From contig JAHZFJ010000050.1 of the NCBI GenBank assembly GCA_019421365.1, positions 1 through 16,518 on the forward strand: a stretch of DNA of 16,518 bases, in the 5' to 3' direction. Positions within the stretch are counted from its first letter, which is position 1, and each line of letters starts with the position of its first letter. The DNA is from Lachnospiraceae bacterium. Lineage in GTDB: Bacteria > Bacillota > Clostridia > Lachnospirales > Lachnospiraceae. Both the position numbers and the translations under genes were made by a program. Below are positions 6,265-14,364 of the stretch, piece after piece. Under the pieces are notes generated by a model. That model saw only the letters and a program-made list of their open reading frames with translations, was not told the DNA's origin and did not search any database.

Positions 6265-6588
6265 GACCTTATTCTACTAAGGTTGCAGAAATTGTATAAG
6301 TCGGTTTACACGACTTGCATACAAAACTGAGAATAGCCGTTACATGACTTAGATGGGATAACCCATTTTAGTTGTGTAACGGCTTTTTTGCATAGATAGA
6401 TTATTTTATACAGCTGAAGATTACTACATTGCGATTGATGCTGGTTTACCTAGAGTAAAAGAGGTAATTAGTTTCGTATGCTAATGTGCAAATGTCGTAT
6501 GAAAAGAAAATATCAATATATTATTTGGGATAAATATGTTGTACAATAAAAATAAATTGTATGACAAATAGGAAGGTGTGGTACATCA
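6265..6588. other. Intergenic region after rpsR, structured then featureless
   Basis: Directly after the rpsR stop there are two hairpins without U-runs (ACCTT/AAGGT at 6266-6283; 6292-6324 with AAGTCG/CGACTT and TTGTAT/ATACAA arms) and then the long terminator. From 6390 to 6588 no credible gene is visible. A TACAAT box (6542-6547) is a weak -10 candidate for the next gene. Confidence 0.55.
6335..6389 (+). terminator. Long terminator of the rpsF-ssb-rpsR operon
   Basis: The outer stem AGCCGTTACA/TGTAACGGCT (6335-6344 and 6375-6384) runs into an inner stem ending ATGGG/CCCAT around the loop ATAA, with two G-U wobbles joining them. Almost the whole 50 nt is paired. The stem is followed by TTTTTT (6384-6389). 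It is much longer than a typical intrinsic terminator. Confidence 0.93.
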
Positions 6589-7455
6589 ATGAATAATGTA
6601 ATCAATTGGCTTCTTGAGGATGAAAACCCAAAGGTGAAATACCGTACAATGATAGAGCTTTTAGATATACCAAAAGATGATCCCGAAGTGAAAAAGGCAT
6701 ATGACAATTTGTTGAAATCAGACAATGTCGGTTTAATCATGGATAAGTTTAAGCTTAATAAAAAATGGGAGGATGTCACTGCTTTGTGTGCGCTTGCGGA
6801 ATTTGGCTTAACACGCGTTGATGTTCCCATTGATGATTATATTGAACGTGTCATCAAGAATATGAACTTTGGTATGAAGTGTGCCAAAATATTGCTGTTA
6901 AGAAATTTAGTATCTCTTGGATATTACAATCATACGTGGGTAAAAGAAGAAATATCTTTGGCTTTTTCCACCATACGGGAAGACGGTTCATTCCGGTGTC
7001 TGGATAAAACTAAGAATACAAATGACTCTAAGCTTCCAGATATGGGGTGCTACAGACAAACTACAACTTACCTTTTACTTGCGGCGGAGTTAAAAAAGAT
7101 CGGTGTTATTCTGCCACAGTTTGAATTATTGATAAACTTTTATATCAATCATTACGTTGCATTTCACCCTGATAATCAAGAAAAGGCAATCATTGACGAA
7201 ATGGTGGGGACATATTATCCGTTTGACCATGTGAAGTTGGGTTTACAAATGACTATATACGGTCTTTCGGTTCTTGGTGGGGCCAATCATCCTAATTGCA
7301 ATAAGGCGTTAGCATTGTTAGATAGTAAAAAGGATTGTGAGGGTAAATACATTCTTGATAAATCGTTTCCATACTTTGAGGTAGGTAAGATAGGGGAACC
7401 TAATAAATGGATAACATTATATGTATTGCTATCAGAAAAGTATCGTATAGTATAA
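6589..7455 (+). CDS. Hypothetical alpha/alpha-toroid-like protein
   Basis: This 288-aa soluble protein has no signal peptide or membrane helix. The start NWLLEDENPKVKYRTMIELL, the helical repeats, REDGSFRC (130-137) and the closing GEPNKWITLYVL (269-280) resemble clostridial proteins of unknown function predicted to fold like terpenoid cyclase/prenyltransferase toroids. The catalytic DxDD motif of squalene-hopene cyclases is absent, so cyclase activity is unlikely. Four cysteines (C67, C98, C137, C154) lie in the first half and C237 and C250 in the second. GGAAGG (6571-6576) is 12 nt before ATG, rather far. It has no operon partners, being bounded by terminators on both sides, and its position looks like an independent acquisition. 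The fold is inference; the function is unknown. Confidence 0.75.
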   Translation: MNNVINWLLEDENPKVKYRTMIELLDIPKDDPEVKKAYDNLLKSDNVGLIMDKFKLNKKWEDVTALCALAEFGLTRVDVPIDDYIERVIKNMNFGMKCAKILLLRNLVSLGYYNHTWVKEEISLAFSTIREDGSFRCLDKTKNTNDSKLPDMGCYRQTTTYLLLAAELKKIGVILPQFELLINFYINHYVAFHPDNQEKAIIDEMVGTYYPFDHVKLGLQMTIYGLSVLGGANHPNCNKALALLDSKKDCEGKYILDKSFPYFEVGKIGEPNKWITLYVLLSEKYRIV

Positions 7456-7857
7456 GCACAATCTGCACTAAAACAATCAAATTTATCGAACGTTTGAGGA
7501 TAACGCCATGTTTTGTTAATAATATACTTACTAAATTCTACTACACTTTGAAAGCTATTTAAACTAATAAGTTTTAGTAGCTTTTTTCTTTATATTAATG
7601 TAACCAAGTTAATAGAAAATATTAGAACGTGAAGGGAGATTAATTATTATATTAAAAATAAATAATTTCTAAATAAAATTGTCCGCATAGTTTGTAAAAC
7701 CATGGAGATAATGATAGTAATGATTTCATAATTGATTTAAATCGTTATGAAGCAGTTTTATTGAATATCATACCAATATTTTAGCAATACTATGATGGCA
7801 GATTAATAATTGTAAAAAAAGGGATCAGATCTGTCATAAGAAAGGACAAGGTAAAAT
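7456..7857. other. Intergenic region with terminator, no gene seen
   Basis: The first part holds the terminator of the 6589-7455 gene. From 7588 to 7857 no gene with a start and a ribosome site is visible. One 28-codon open stretch (7698-7781) bounded by stops has a protein-like composition but no start codon. A weak promoter candidate is TTAGCA (7781-7786) with AATAAT (7805-7810) at 18 bp. Confidence 0.5.
7551..7587 (+). terminator. Rho-independent terminator after the toroid-like gene
   Basis: The stem AAAGCTATTTAAACT (7551-7565) pairs with AGTTTTAGTAGCTTT (7570-7584) with one T-T mismatch and one wobble, loop AATA. It ends in TTTTTT (7582-7587) and more T-rich sequence. It lies about 95 nt after the stop. 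Confidence 0.8.
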
Positions 7858-8922
7858 ATGATGAAAAGACGTTTTAAGAAAAGCATCATTGCACTTATTG
7901 TAATTGTTGCAATGATGAGTGTTACTGCATGTACCAAAAAAAATAATACTGCAAACAACAAAAACAATGCAGTAAATGATGGTAGTAATACAGGAGATAA
8001 TACTCCTAATGACACAAAGGTAGAGGAGAATGTAGGCAATCAAGCTGAAAACGGTGGTATCCTAGACAGATACAATACGTTATTAAAAACCGAAACAAAT
8101 CGTGAGAATATCTATGGATATATCGGTGAAAACATTACAAATGCAAGTGAAGAAGAAGCAGATGAATTAATCCGCGGTGTACTAAAATATGAAGATACTT
8201 ATGAAGATGTAGACTATGCTCATTTATATGCTTACAAAAACTACGTTTCTGATGAAGTAGAAGAATTCTTAGAGTTAATGTATGAGAACCATGAAAAGCC
8301 ATACATGAATGGTACTGAATTAGGAGTTACATTAGATGAATTATTAGACCGTGCCGAAGATTTTGAAGAACTTATTACAGAATTCCCTAATGGAATTACT
8401 ACACAACATTCATATGATATGTATGTAAAACTTATGGATGCAGCTATCGTTGGTGGTTATGATAAAGAGAATAAGGTTGCTAACTACTACAAAGGCGATG
8501 CAAATAATCGTATTGATGGACGTGCAGTTGATGAATATATGAAATTCTTAGCTGATGAAGAAGATGACAATGATAAAGTAAATACAACAAACAATAACAC
8601 CACAGGTACAAATAATACAACAAACAATAATACTACAGACAACAACGCTACAACAAATAACACAAAAACAACTGGAAATGCAACAACAAACAACACAAAT
8701 ACTACGACAAATAATACAACAAACAATACTACTAATACCAACAATAACACTACCACAAACGTTGGCGATAACACAAAAGAGCACTTTGATGCACCAATAA
8801 CAAGAAGTATTGTTCAAGCTTATGTTGATCTACTTGTAAAGCATAAGAATGAAATTACAACTGAAGTAGAAGATTTTTATGCAAATCTTAATACTTTAAT
8901 AGCTGAAAAATTCGGTATGTAG
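7858..8922 (+). CDS. Lipoprotein with an internal Asn/Thr-rich tract
   Basis: This 354-aa protein has a lipoprotein signal: MMKRRFKK, hydrophobic 9-20, lipobox SVTAC with lipidated C25. An Asn-rich linker (26-66) follows, then an acidic, helical domain (about 67-240; for example ENIYGYIGENITNASEEEAD). Residues 242-301 are almost only Asn and Thr with a few Gly, Ala, Asp and Lys. A final helical segment (302-354, ITRSIVQAYVDLLVKHKNEI) ends the protein, so the tract sits between two helical parts and acts as a flexible or rigidly hydrated spacer. The protein should be anchored on the outer face of the membrane. I recognise no family. AAAGGA (7841-7846) and AAGG (7848-7851) precede two adjacent ATGs (7858, 7861); either may start. 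It is a single-gene unit with no recognised partners. Confidence 0.85.
   Translation: MMKRRFKKSIIALIVIVAMMSVTACTKKNNTANNKNNAVNDGSNTGDNTPNDTKVEENVGNQAENGGILDRYNTLLKTETNRENIYGYIGENITNASEEEADELIRGVLKYEDTYEDVDYAHLYAYKNYVSDEVEEFLELMYENHEKPYMNGTELGVTLDELLDRAEDFEELITEFPNGITTQHSYDMYVKLMDAAIVGGYDKENKVANYYKGDANNRIDGRAVDEYMKFLADEEDDNDKVNTTNNNTTGTNNTTNNNTTDNNATTNNTKTTGNATTNNTNTTTNNTTNNTTNTNNNTTTNVGDNTKEHFDAPITRSIVQAYVDLLVKHKNEITTEVEDFYANLNTLIAEKFGM
8581..8760 (+). repeat. ACA/AAT low-complexity tract coding poly-Asn/Thr
   Basis: The 180 nt coding residues 242-301 of the lipoprotein are built of ACA, ACT, ACC, AAT and AAC codons in irregular order. The mix of synonymous codons shows it is not a fresh triplet expansion: selection for the Asn/Thr composition is more likely. 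On the minus strand it gives long V/L/C-rich open frames that are artefacts. Confidence 0.85.
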
Positions 8923-8934
8923 TACCAAATAATA

Positions 8935-8979
8935 TGAGACTGTCTGCAGGTGTTTATAACTACTTGTGAGGCAGTCTCA
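8935..8979 (+). terminator. Hairpin after the lipoprotein gene
   Basis: An 8-bp perfect stem TGAGACTG/CAGTCTCA (8935-8942 and 8972-8979) continues inward with more pairs and a bulge. No U-run follows, so it may be a weak or factor-dependent terminator or an mRNA 3' stabiliser. GTTTATAACT occurs in the loop (8952-8961) and again after the stem (8985-8994). Confidence 0.5.
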
Positions 8980-9074
8980 AAGTAGTTTATAACTCGATTA
9001 ATGTAGAATTATAGAAGATATGATGAGGTTAAATAAATAATTATATAATGTGACTACATATTAAAATTAATTTC

Positions 9075-9090
9075 CGAAAAAATGCGAAAA
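9075..9090. promoter_or_regulatory. Phased CGAAAA repeats upstream of the secreted GH13 gene
   Basis: CGAAAA occurs at 9075-9080 and 9085-9090, one helical turn apart, ending 12 bp before the -35 box. A similar CGAAAT repeat precedes the pullulanase promoter (14334-14356). This placement fits an activator site. The identity of the regulator is unknown. Confidence 0.4.
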
Positions 9091-9102
9091 ATATAGTTGA
9101 TT

Positions 9103-9131
9103 TTAACATTGATGTGTGGTATTAATATAAT
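9103..9131 (+). promoter_or_regulatory. Promoter of the secreted GH13 gene
   Basis: TTAACA (9103-9108) and a perfect TATAAT (9126-9131) with a 17-bp spacer form a strong sigma-A promoter. Transcription should start near 9138, giving a leader of about 30 nt. Confidence 0.8.
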
Positions 9132-9167
9132 AGTATTATACATATTAACTAAATAAGGAGAGAGTAT

Positions 9168-12100
9168 ATGAAACGAAGTAGTATGAGAAAACGTATAATG
9201 AGTTTACTAATGATACTTACAATGTTATCTGGACTAGTACCTAATAATTTGTTTGTACAAGCTACAGAAATACAAGCAACAGAAGAACAAGTAACAGAAG
9301 AACAAGTTACAGAAACACCAACTACGGAAGCAGAAGTAACAGATTCAGAGCTACAAGAACTAAAGAGTCCAGTTATTAATGGAGACGGTACCGTAACATT
9401 TAACTATATAGGTAATAGTGCGCAAAATGTTATCGTTAAAGGTGCATTTGATAATTGGACAGAGCATAAAATGGACATGAAGACGACAATAGAGGGGAAT
9501 ATCTACTTTACAGCTACAGTTGATGTTAAAAAAGATCCAGGGATCTATCCTTATGGAATGAATGATAATAATGGTGGAGGCTGGTTAGGGGACCCACTAA
9601 ATAATGCATACTATAATCCTAATAATAACAAAGCATTTGTTAGAAATCCTATTGAGACAGAAACCGGTACGACAATCTATTATCCAACAACTGAAGCAGG
9701 GGCAAAGTTATATTATAAAAAAGTTGGAGAAACAGATTATCAATATATAACAATGGAAACGGCAGCGGCTTTTAGTGGTGGGATGTATAGTGCTACTGTA
9801 ACAGAAGCCGGTACATATGAGTATTACATAGAAGATGCGTTAGGAGTTAATATTGGGGATCCTAATAACCTTGTGAGCGAAGATACTACAAAGACTTTTA
9901 AAGTTGCTGAAATCGATAACGAGGTTGCAAATCTAAAGAGTCCAGTTATTAATGGAAGAAGTGTTACTTTTAACTACTACGATGCAGTAGCGACACAGGT
10001 GCGTGTAGCAGGAAGCTTTACAAGCTGGCAAGATAGTGCCTTATCAATGATTAAGAATGATAAAGGTATCTGGTCAGTAACTTGTACACTAGAGCCAGGG
10101 GCTTATACATATAAGTTTATTAAAAATACAAGTGATTGGATCACTGATCCTAAAAATAATACTACATCTGATGGTAATAGTGCATTCTATATAGAGGGCC
10201 TTACATTAGGAAAAACTCTTGATGTTAAGAAAGGACAGGCAACCACATTACCAACCACTGGGAAGTTGTATACAAGTTTAAAAGGACAGGAAGTTGCTGT
10301 AGACTATACTTTATCAGAGGAGGACATTAAAGCTGGAGTAACAATCACAGAGGGTAAGATTACAATCCCAACGGATTATGCTAATACTACTCTTGCATTA
10401 AAAGTGACTTCTGGATCCTATGAGTATACCAGTGTGATAAATGTTATTGATAAACTATATACCTATAATATTAAATACTATCGTGGTGATGAGAATTACT
10501 CTGATAAGGATATTTGGTTCTGGGGAAGCGGAATAAATGGCGTACCTGTAGCATTTACAGATACTTATACGGATGCAAAGGGACGTACATGGGCAACAGC
10601 AACCACAACATTTAAGTTAGATAAAGCTGACTTTATAATACGTACGGGGTTTGATAAGTGGACTGCACAAGAGGTTACTAGAAGTTGTGCAATACCTACT
10701 GGTTCAGAAAGTGCAGACTTATGGGTTGTTTCTACACTTGATGATGTAGCAACAGAAGAACCTGGTGAAATTGTTGTTCCTGATACACGATATGTAATGT
10801 TGCAATATGTTAGAGAAGATGGGGATTACACTGATTGGAATGTGTATACTTGGACAGATAGTACAAGATATATAGATTTCGACGAGAATGGAATTGCTTT
10901 AGTTCCAGTTAATCAAAGCACTACGCAGTTGGATTTTGTAATCCGAAAAGGATACCCAACGTCAAATGATGAGTGGGTTAAAGATGGTGGAGATTGTTCT
11001 GTTAAGATTCCATTGAATCAAACAATTGTGAAAGGAATCATACCTAGTGGACAGACAAGTAACATAAAGATGCTTCCTTACAATAGCGGTTACACCTTAG
11101 ATGGTAATAATAAGATTATTCATTTTACGTATAGAGATGACAATATGTTTAAAGATGGTATCTTAGATACACTTGCTGAAGTAAGCGTTGAGGTAAATGG
11201 AACTAAATATCCTATGACTTATAATAGTGAAAATGAACGTTATGAGTATGATTATAAGATAAGCAAGGATGGGCAATTCTTATACTGCTATTATGTTAAG
11301 AAAACAGCTGAGTCTGAAGAAGAGGTAATACTTGATAAGTATAATGACAATGTAGTTGATGGGAAAACTGTATTAGAGTATAAGGATATTACTGCAGATA
11401 TAACTGCAAGCGTGCAATCGTCTAGTATAAATTACAGACAGAATGCAGTTTTATCTATTAGTATTAATAATGGGGCTGGAGAAACTACCTTAATTCCAAA
11501 TGAAGCATATGTAGATTTAAGTAATTTAGGTGGTGATTCAAAGGTATCTGTAGAAACGGATCTAATGGAAATTAGTATCGGAGTAACAGAAGCAACTAAA
11601 CATGGTAATAAAGAGATTCCAGTAACGGTTGTGGATCAGTATGGTAAAAAACATGTTACAATAGCAATCGTCAATGTTGTAGCACCTACCAATAATAGTA
11701 ACGACTTTGATTGGGATGAAGCAGTTATTTACTTTATGGTTACTGATCGATTCAAAGATGGTAATACCACGAATAATGATGCATATGGAGTGGGAGATTA
11801 TAATATAGATCCAGAAACAGGAAGTAGCAGTTATCATGGTGGAGATTTTGCGGGTGTAACATCGAAATTAGACTACTTAAAAGATTTAGGAATTAACACA
11901 GTATGGATTACACCTATTGTAGAGAATATAACTGAAAGCCAGACTTCTACAGAACCACCGATGGAATCTTACGGATATCATGGGTACTGGACAAGTAATT
12001 TTGAAGAATTAAATAAACATCTTGGAACAGAAGCTGAATTAAGAGAGTTGATATCAGAAGCACATAATCGTGGAATAAAGATCATGGTTGATATAGTAAT

Positions 12101-14216
12101 TAATCATGCAGGTTACGGAACTGAAGAAACGTTTGATGGAATGTTCCGTGATAAAAATGTTCCTGGTGATACAATCTTAGATTCTCTTGCTGGACTTCCA
12201 GACTTTGCAACAGAGAAGGAAGAGGTTCGTAATAAGTTAATTGAATGGCAAACAGCTTGGATGGAGGGTTATGATATTGATTACTTCCGAGTTGATACAG
12301 TTAAACACGTTGAGACAACAACATGGTCAGCATTTAAAAATGCCCTTACAAAGATTAACCCTGAATTTAAGTTGATCGGTGAATATGCAGGAGCTGGTAC
12401 CACAAATGATTTTGATTATCTGAATACTGGTAAGATGGATTCATTGCTTAACTTTGATTTTAATAATATGGCATCGGATTTTGTAAAGGGAAAACTTGAG
12501 GAAATAGAAACGCAATTAGAAGTAGCAAATGATATGTTAAGTAATACAGGCACCGTTGGTAATTTCTTAAGTTCTCATGATGAAGATGGATTTTTGGCTA
12601 CATTAAAGCAAACACAGACAGAAGAAGTAAGTGTGAGTTTAGCTAAGATAGCAGCTACTTTACAAATGACTGCAAAAGGTCAGCCTGTTATCTATTATGG
12701 TGAAGAATTAGGACAGAGTGGACTTAATAATTACCCATACCAAACAAACCGGTACGATTTTGACTGGAGTGCTGCTAACGACGAGAATAGTATGTATACT
12801 CATTATAAACAACTGTTAAAGGTGCGTAATGATAATACAAAGGTATTTGCAAAAGGATCTAGAAAGACAGTTGCAGGAAGCAATGCAGATGGTTACTTAG
12901 TAGTGGAAAGAGAATTTGGTGGTAAGAAAGCATTAGTTGCATTTAATCTAAATGATACCGAAAAAGAAGTAACTATTAATGTAGGTACAACTAACGGTAA
13001 AACTATTATAGATCAATACAATAGTCTAGCATATACTGTAGATAGTAAAAATGATATCACATTTAGAGTTCCAGCAGTGCAAGATGGTGGAACATCCATA
13101 TTGGTGTATGAGAGCAAAGCGCCTGTAATTGATAATGGTAACTCGGGTAATTCAGGAAATTCAGGTGATACAGGTACAATATCTAATCCAACTTCAGAGA
13201 ATTGGTCAGCTGTAAAGACGGCGATATCAGAAGCAATCAAGAATGCAACAACTACTAATAAAGAAACTACAATTACGATAGATATGAAAGATGCTACAAC
13301 AATACCAGTTGAGGTGATTTCTTTAATTATTAATACGAATATTAATCTCATATTTAATATGAAGGACTATAGTTGGACAATATCAGCTAAAGATGTTGAT
13401 ATGGAGGAATGGTTAGAGTTCGCAAAGAATAACACAGTAGTTGATTTGCTAGTTACAAAGATTACTAATGAAAATGTTTTATCAAGCATAGATAAGGCAT
13501 TAGATAACAATAAAGGTTTGTGTTATCTTGATATTAAACATGCCGGAGCAATACCATTTAATGCAGTACTTAATTATTGTGTAGGAAAAGAGTATGCAGG
13601 AACTTCTCTCTTCTATAACTATTACAATGAGAAAGAGGGTAAAGTAGAACCAAGAGGATATGGAAAAGTAAATGAAAAAGGTTATATGAAACTATCTTTC
13701 AATCACTTCTCTATGTACGTAATTACTGCAGAAAATAAAGTATTACCATCGCTTGTAAAATCTAAAACATTGTATATTAAGAAAACATATAATATACAGT
13801 CAGCAATTAAGAATTTGTTGAATGACGATCAAGTATTTTTCAAATCAAGTAATAAATCCATTGCCACTGTAAGTGATGAAGGAACAATTACTGCTAAAAA
13901 GGCTGGAACAGTAACAATTACCACACAAGTTGTACAGAATGGTAAGATATATACATATAAGACAAAAGTAGTAGTAAAGAAGCCATATATAAAATTTACA
14001 GCCTCTAAGAAAACAATTAAAGTTGGTCAAACATATACCTTTAAAGCCAAAGTTTATGGGGATTCATCTAGTATAACGTATAGTGTTTCTGATACAAAGA
14101 TTGCAACAATTGATAAAAAGACAGGTAAATTAAAAGCTAAGAAAGCCGGAAAAGTTGTAGTGACAGTAAAAGCAGGCAGTATCAGTGAGAAGTTTACGGT
14201 AACCATAAAGAAGTAA
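9168..14216 (+). CDS. Secreted multidomain GH13 alpha-amylase/pullulanase-type enzyme
   Basis: This 1682-aa exported starch enzyme has, in order: a signal peptide (1-32), a Thr/Glu-rich linker (33-60), a CBM48/E-set-like module (about 62-160), an Ig-like module (161-250), a second CBM48-like module (about 255-345), an Ig-like linker, two CBM41 (pullulanase-associated)-like modules (about 431-525 with DIWFWGSG, 540-625 with DGDYTDWNVYTW), another E-set (640-740), an Ig-like domain (741-838), the GH13 barrel (about 846-1235) and its beta domain (to about 1318), a Gly/Asn/Ser linker, a Lachnospiraceae-type C-terminal module (1338-1522) and two Big_2 domains (1523-1682). The GH13 motifs are intact: DIVINH (975-980), FRVDTVKH with nucleophile D1043, GEYA with acid/base E1072, and SSHD with D1138; GLPDF (1009-1013) is the fifth region. 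It cuts alpha-glucans outside the cell; alpha-1,4 versus alpha-1,6 specificity cannot be read. No sortase or SLH anchor is seen. AAGGAGAG lies 7 nt before the ATG. Confidence 0.93.
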   Translation: MKRSSMRKRIMSLLMILTMLSGLVPNNLFVQATEIQATEEQVTEEQVTETPTTEAEVTDSELQELKSPVINGDGTVTFNYIGNSAQNVIVKGAFDNWTEHKMDMKTTIEGNIYFTATVDVKKDPGIYPYGMNDNNGGGWLGDPLNNAYYNPNNNKAFVRNPIETETGTTIYYPTTEAGAKLYYKKVGETDYQYITMETAAAFSGGMYSATVTEAGTYEYYIEDALGVNIGDPNNLVSEDTTKTFKVAEIDNEVANLKSPVINGRSVTFNYYDAVATQVRVAGSFTSWQDSALSMIKNDKGIWSVTCTLEPGAYTYKFIKNTSDWITDPKNNTTSDGNSAFYIEGLTLGKTLDVKKGQATTLPTTGKLYTSLKGQEVAVDYTLSEEDIKAGVTITEGKITIPTDYANTTLALKVTSGSYEYTSVINVIDKLYTYNIKYYRGDENYSDKDIWFWGSGINGVPVAFTDTYTDAKGRTWATATTTFKLDKADFIIRTGFDKWTAQEVTRSCAIPTGSESADLWVVSTLDDVATEEPGEIVVPDTRYVMLQYVREDGDYTDWNVYTWTDSTRYIDFDENGIALVPVNQSTTQLDFVIRKGYPTSNDEWVKDGGDCSVKIPLNQTIVKGIIPSGQTSNIKMLPYNSGYTLDGNNKIIHFTYRDDNMFKDGILDTLAEVSVEVNGTKYPMTYNSENERYEYDYKISKDGQFLYCYYVKKTAESEEEVILDKYNDNVVDGKTVLEYKDITADITASVQSSSINYRQNAVLSISINNGAGETTLIPNEAYVDLSNLGGDSKVSVETDLMEISIGVTEATKHGNKEIPVTVVDQYGKKHVTIAIVNVVAPTNNSNDFDWDEAVIYFMVTDRFKDGNTTNNDAYGVGDYNIDPETGSSSYHGGDFAGVTSKLDYLKDLGINTVWITPIVENITESQTSTEPPMESYGYHGYWTSNFEELNKHLGTEAELRELISEAHNRGIKIMVDIVINHAGYGTEETFDGMFRDKNVPGDTILDSLAGLPDFATEKEEVRNKLIEWQTAWMEGYDIDYFRVDTVKHVETTTWSAFKNALTKINPEFKLIGEYAGAGTTNDFDYLNTGKMDSLLNFDFNNMASDFVKGKLEEIETQLEVANDMLSNTGTVGNFLSSHDEDGFLATLKQTQTEEVSVSLAKIAATLQMTAKGQPVIYYGEELGQSGLNNYPYQTNRYDFDWSAANDENSMYTHYKQLLKVRNDNTKVFAKGSRKTVAGSNADGYLVVEREFGGKKALVAFNLNDTEKEVTINVGTTNGKTIIDQYNSLAYTVDSKNDITFRVPAVQDGGTSILVYESKAPVIDNGNSGNSGNSGDTGTISNPTSENWSAVKTAISEAIKNATTTNKETTITIDMKDATTIPVEVISLIINTNINLIFNMKDYSWTISAKDVDMEEWLEFAKNNTVVDLLVTKITNENVLSSIDKALDNNKGLCYLDIKHAGAIPFNAVLNYCVGKEYAGTSLFYNYYNEKEGKVEPRGYGKVNEKGYMKLSFNHFSMYVITAENKVLPSLVKSKTLYIKKTYNIQSAIKNLLNDDQVFFKSSNKSIATVSDEGTITAKKAGTVTITTQVVQNGKIYTYKTKVVVKKPYIKFTASKKTIKVGQTYTFKAKVYGDSSSITYSVSDTKIATIDKKTGKLKAKKAGKVVVTVKAGSISEKFTVTIKK
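9360..9383 (+). repeat. 24-bp direct repeat, copy 1, at start of CBM48-like module 1
   Basis: The 24 bases coding LKSPVING recur exactly at 9933-9956, 573 bp (191 codons, in frame) downstream, at the start of the second CBM48-like module. The surrounding modules have diverged, so the repeat marks an old or partly gene-converted duplication. Confidence 0.85.
9933..9956 (+). repeat. 24-bp direct repeat, copy 2, at start of CBM48-like module 2
   Basis: Exact copy of 9360-9383. Recombination between the copies would remove 191 codons without a frameshift. Confidence 0.85.
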
Positions 14217-14250
14217 ATGTGGTGATTTATAAACCAATGTAGTAAATACC

Positions 14251-14294
14251 AAAAATCGTGTAGGAGAGGTAAAAACCCCTTTTATACGGTTTTT
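14251..14294 (+). terminator. Terminator after the secreted GH13 gene
   Basis: AAAAATCGTGTA (14251-14262) pairs with TATACGGTTTTT (14283-14294) through two G-U wobbles, with further pairing (GGT/ACC) inside. The right arm itself ends in TTTTT. It separates the secreted enzyme from the pullulanase. Confidence 0.75.
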
Positions 14295-14333
14295 GATTAA
14301 CTGGGCAAGTTTAATTTAATATGTTACCCTCAA

Positions 14334-14356
14334 CGAAATATTTTCGAAATATTTCG
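14334..14356. promoter_or_regulatory. CGAAATATTT repeats upstream of the pullulanase promoter
   Basis: CGAAATATTTT (14334-14344), CGAAATATTT (14345-14354) and a closing CG give two direct copies 11 bp apart; CGAAATATTTCG (14345-14356) is also a perfect palindrome. The block ends 8 bp before the -35 region, a typical activator position, and resembles the repeat before the secreted GH13 gene. Confidence 0.5.
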
Positions 14357-14364
14357 CTATATTG

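Noticed and set aside
6391..6484. Open stretch reading TAEDYYIAIDAGLPRVKEVI after the rpsR terminator
   Set aside because: It has no start codon or ribosome site, begins within a terminator tail, and about 30 open codons can occur by chance. A translated search could revive it.
8487..8817. Two long minus-strand frames rich in V, L, C and I
   Set aside because: They lie opposite the Asn/Thr codon tract; the complement of ACA/AAT codons automatically gives stop-free Val/Leu/Cys/Ile frames. No ribosome site is present.
9060..9167. Catabolite-response (cre) site before the secreted GH13 gene
   Set aside because: No sequence fits TGNAANCGNTNNCA around the promoter; only the CGAAAA repeats remain. 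The same holds before the pullulanase.
13013..13351. 112-codon minus-strand frame inside the GH13 gene
   Set aside because: Shadow of a well-supported coding region, with no start signal or recognisable product.
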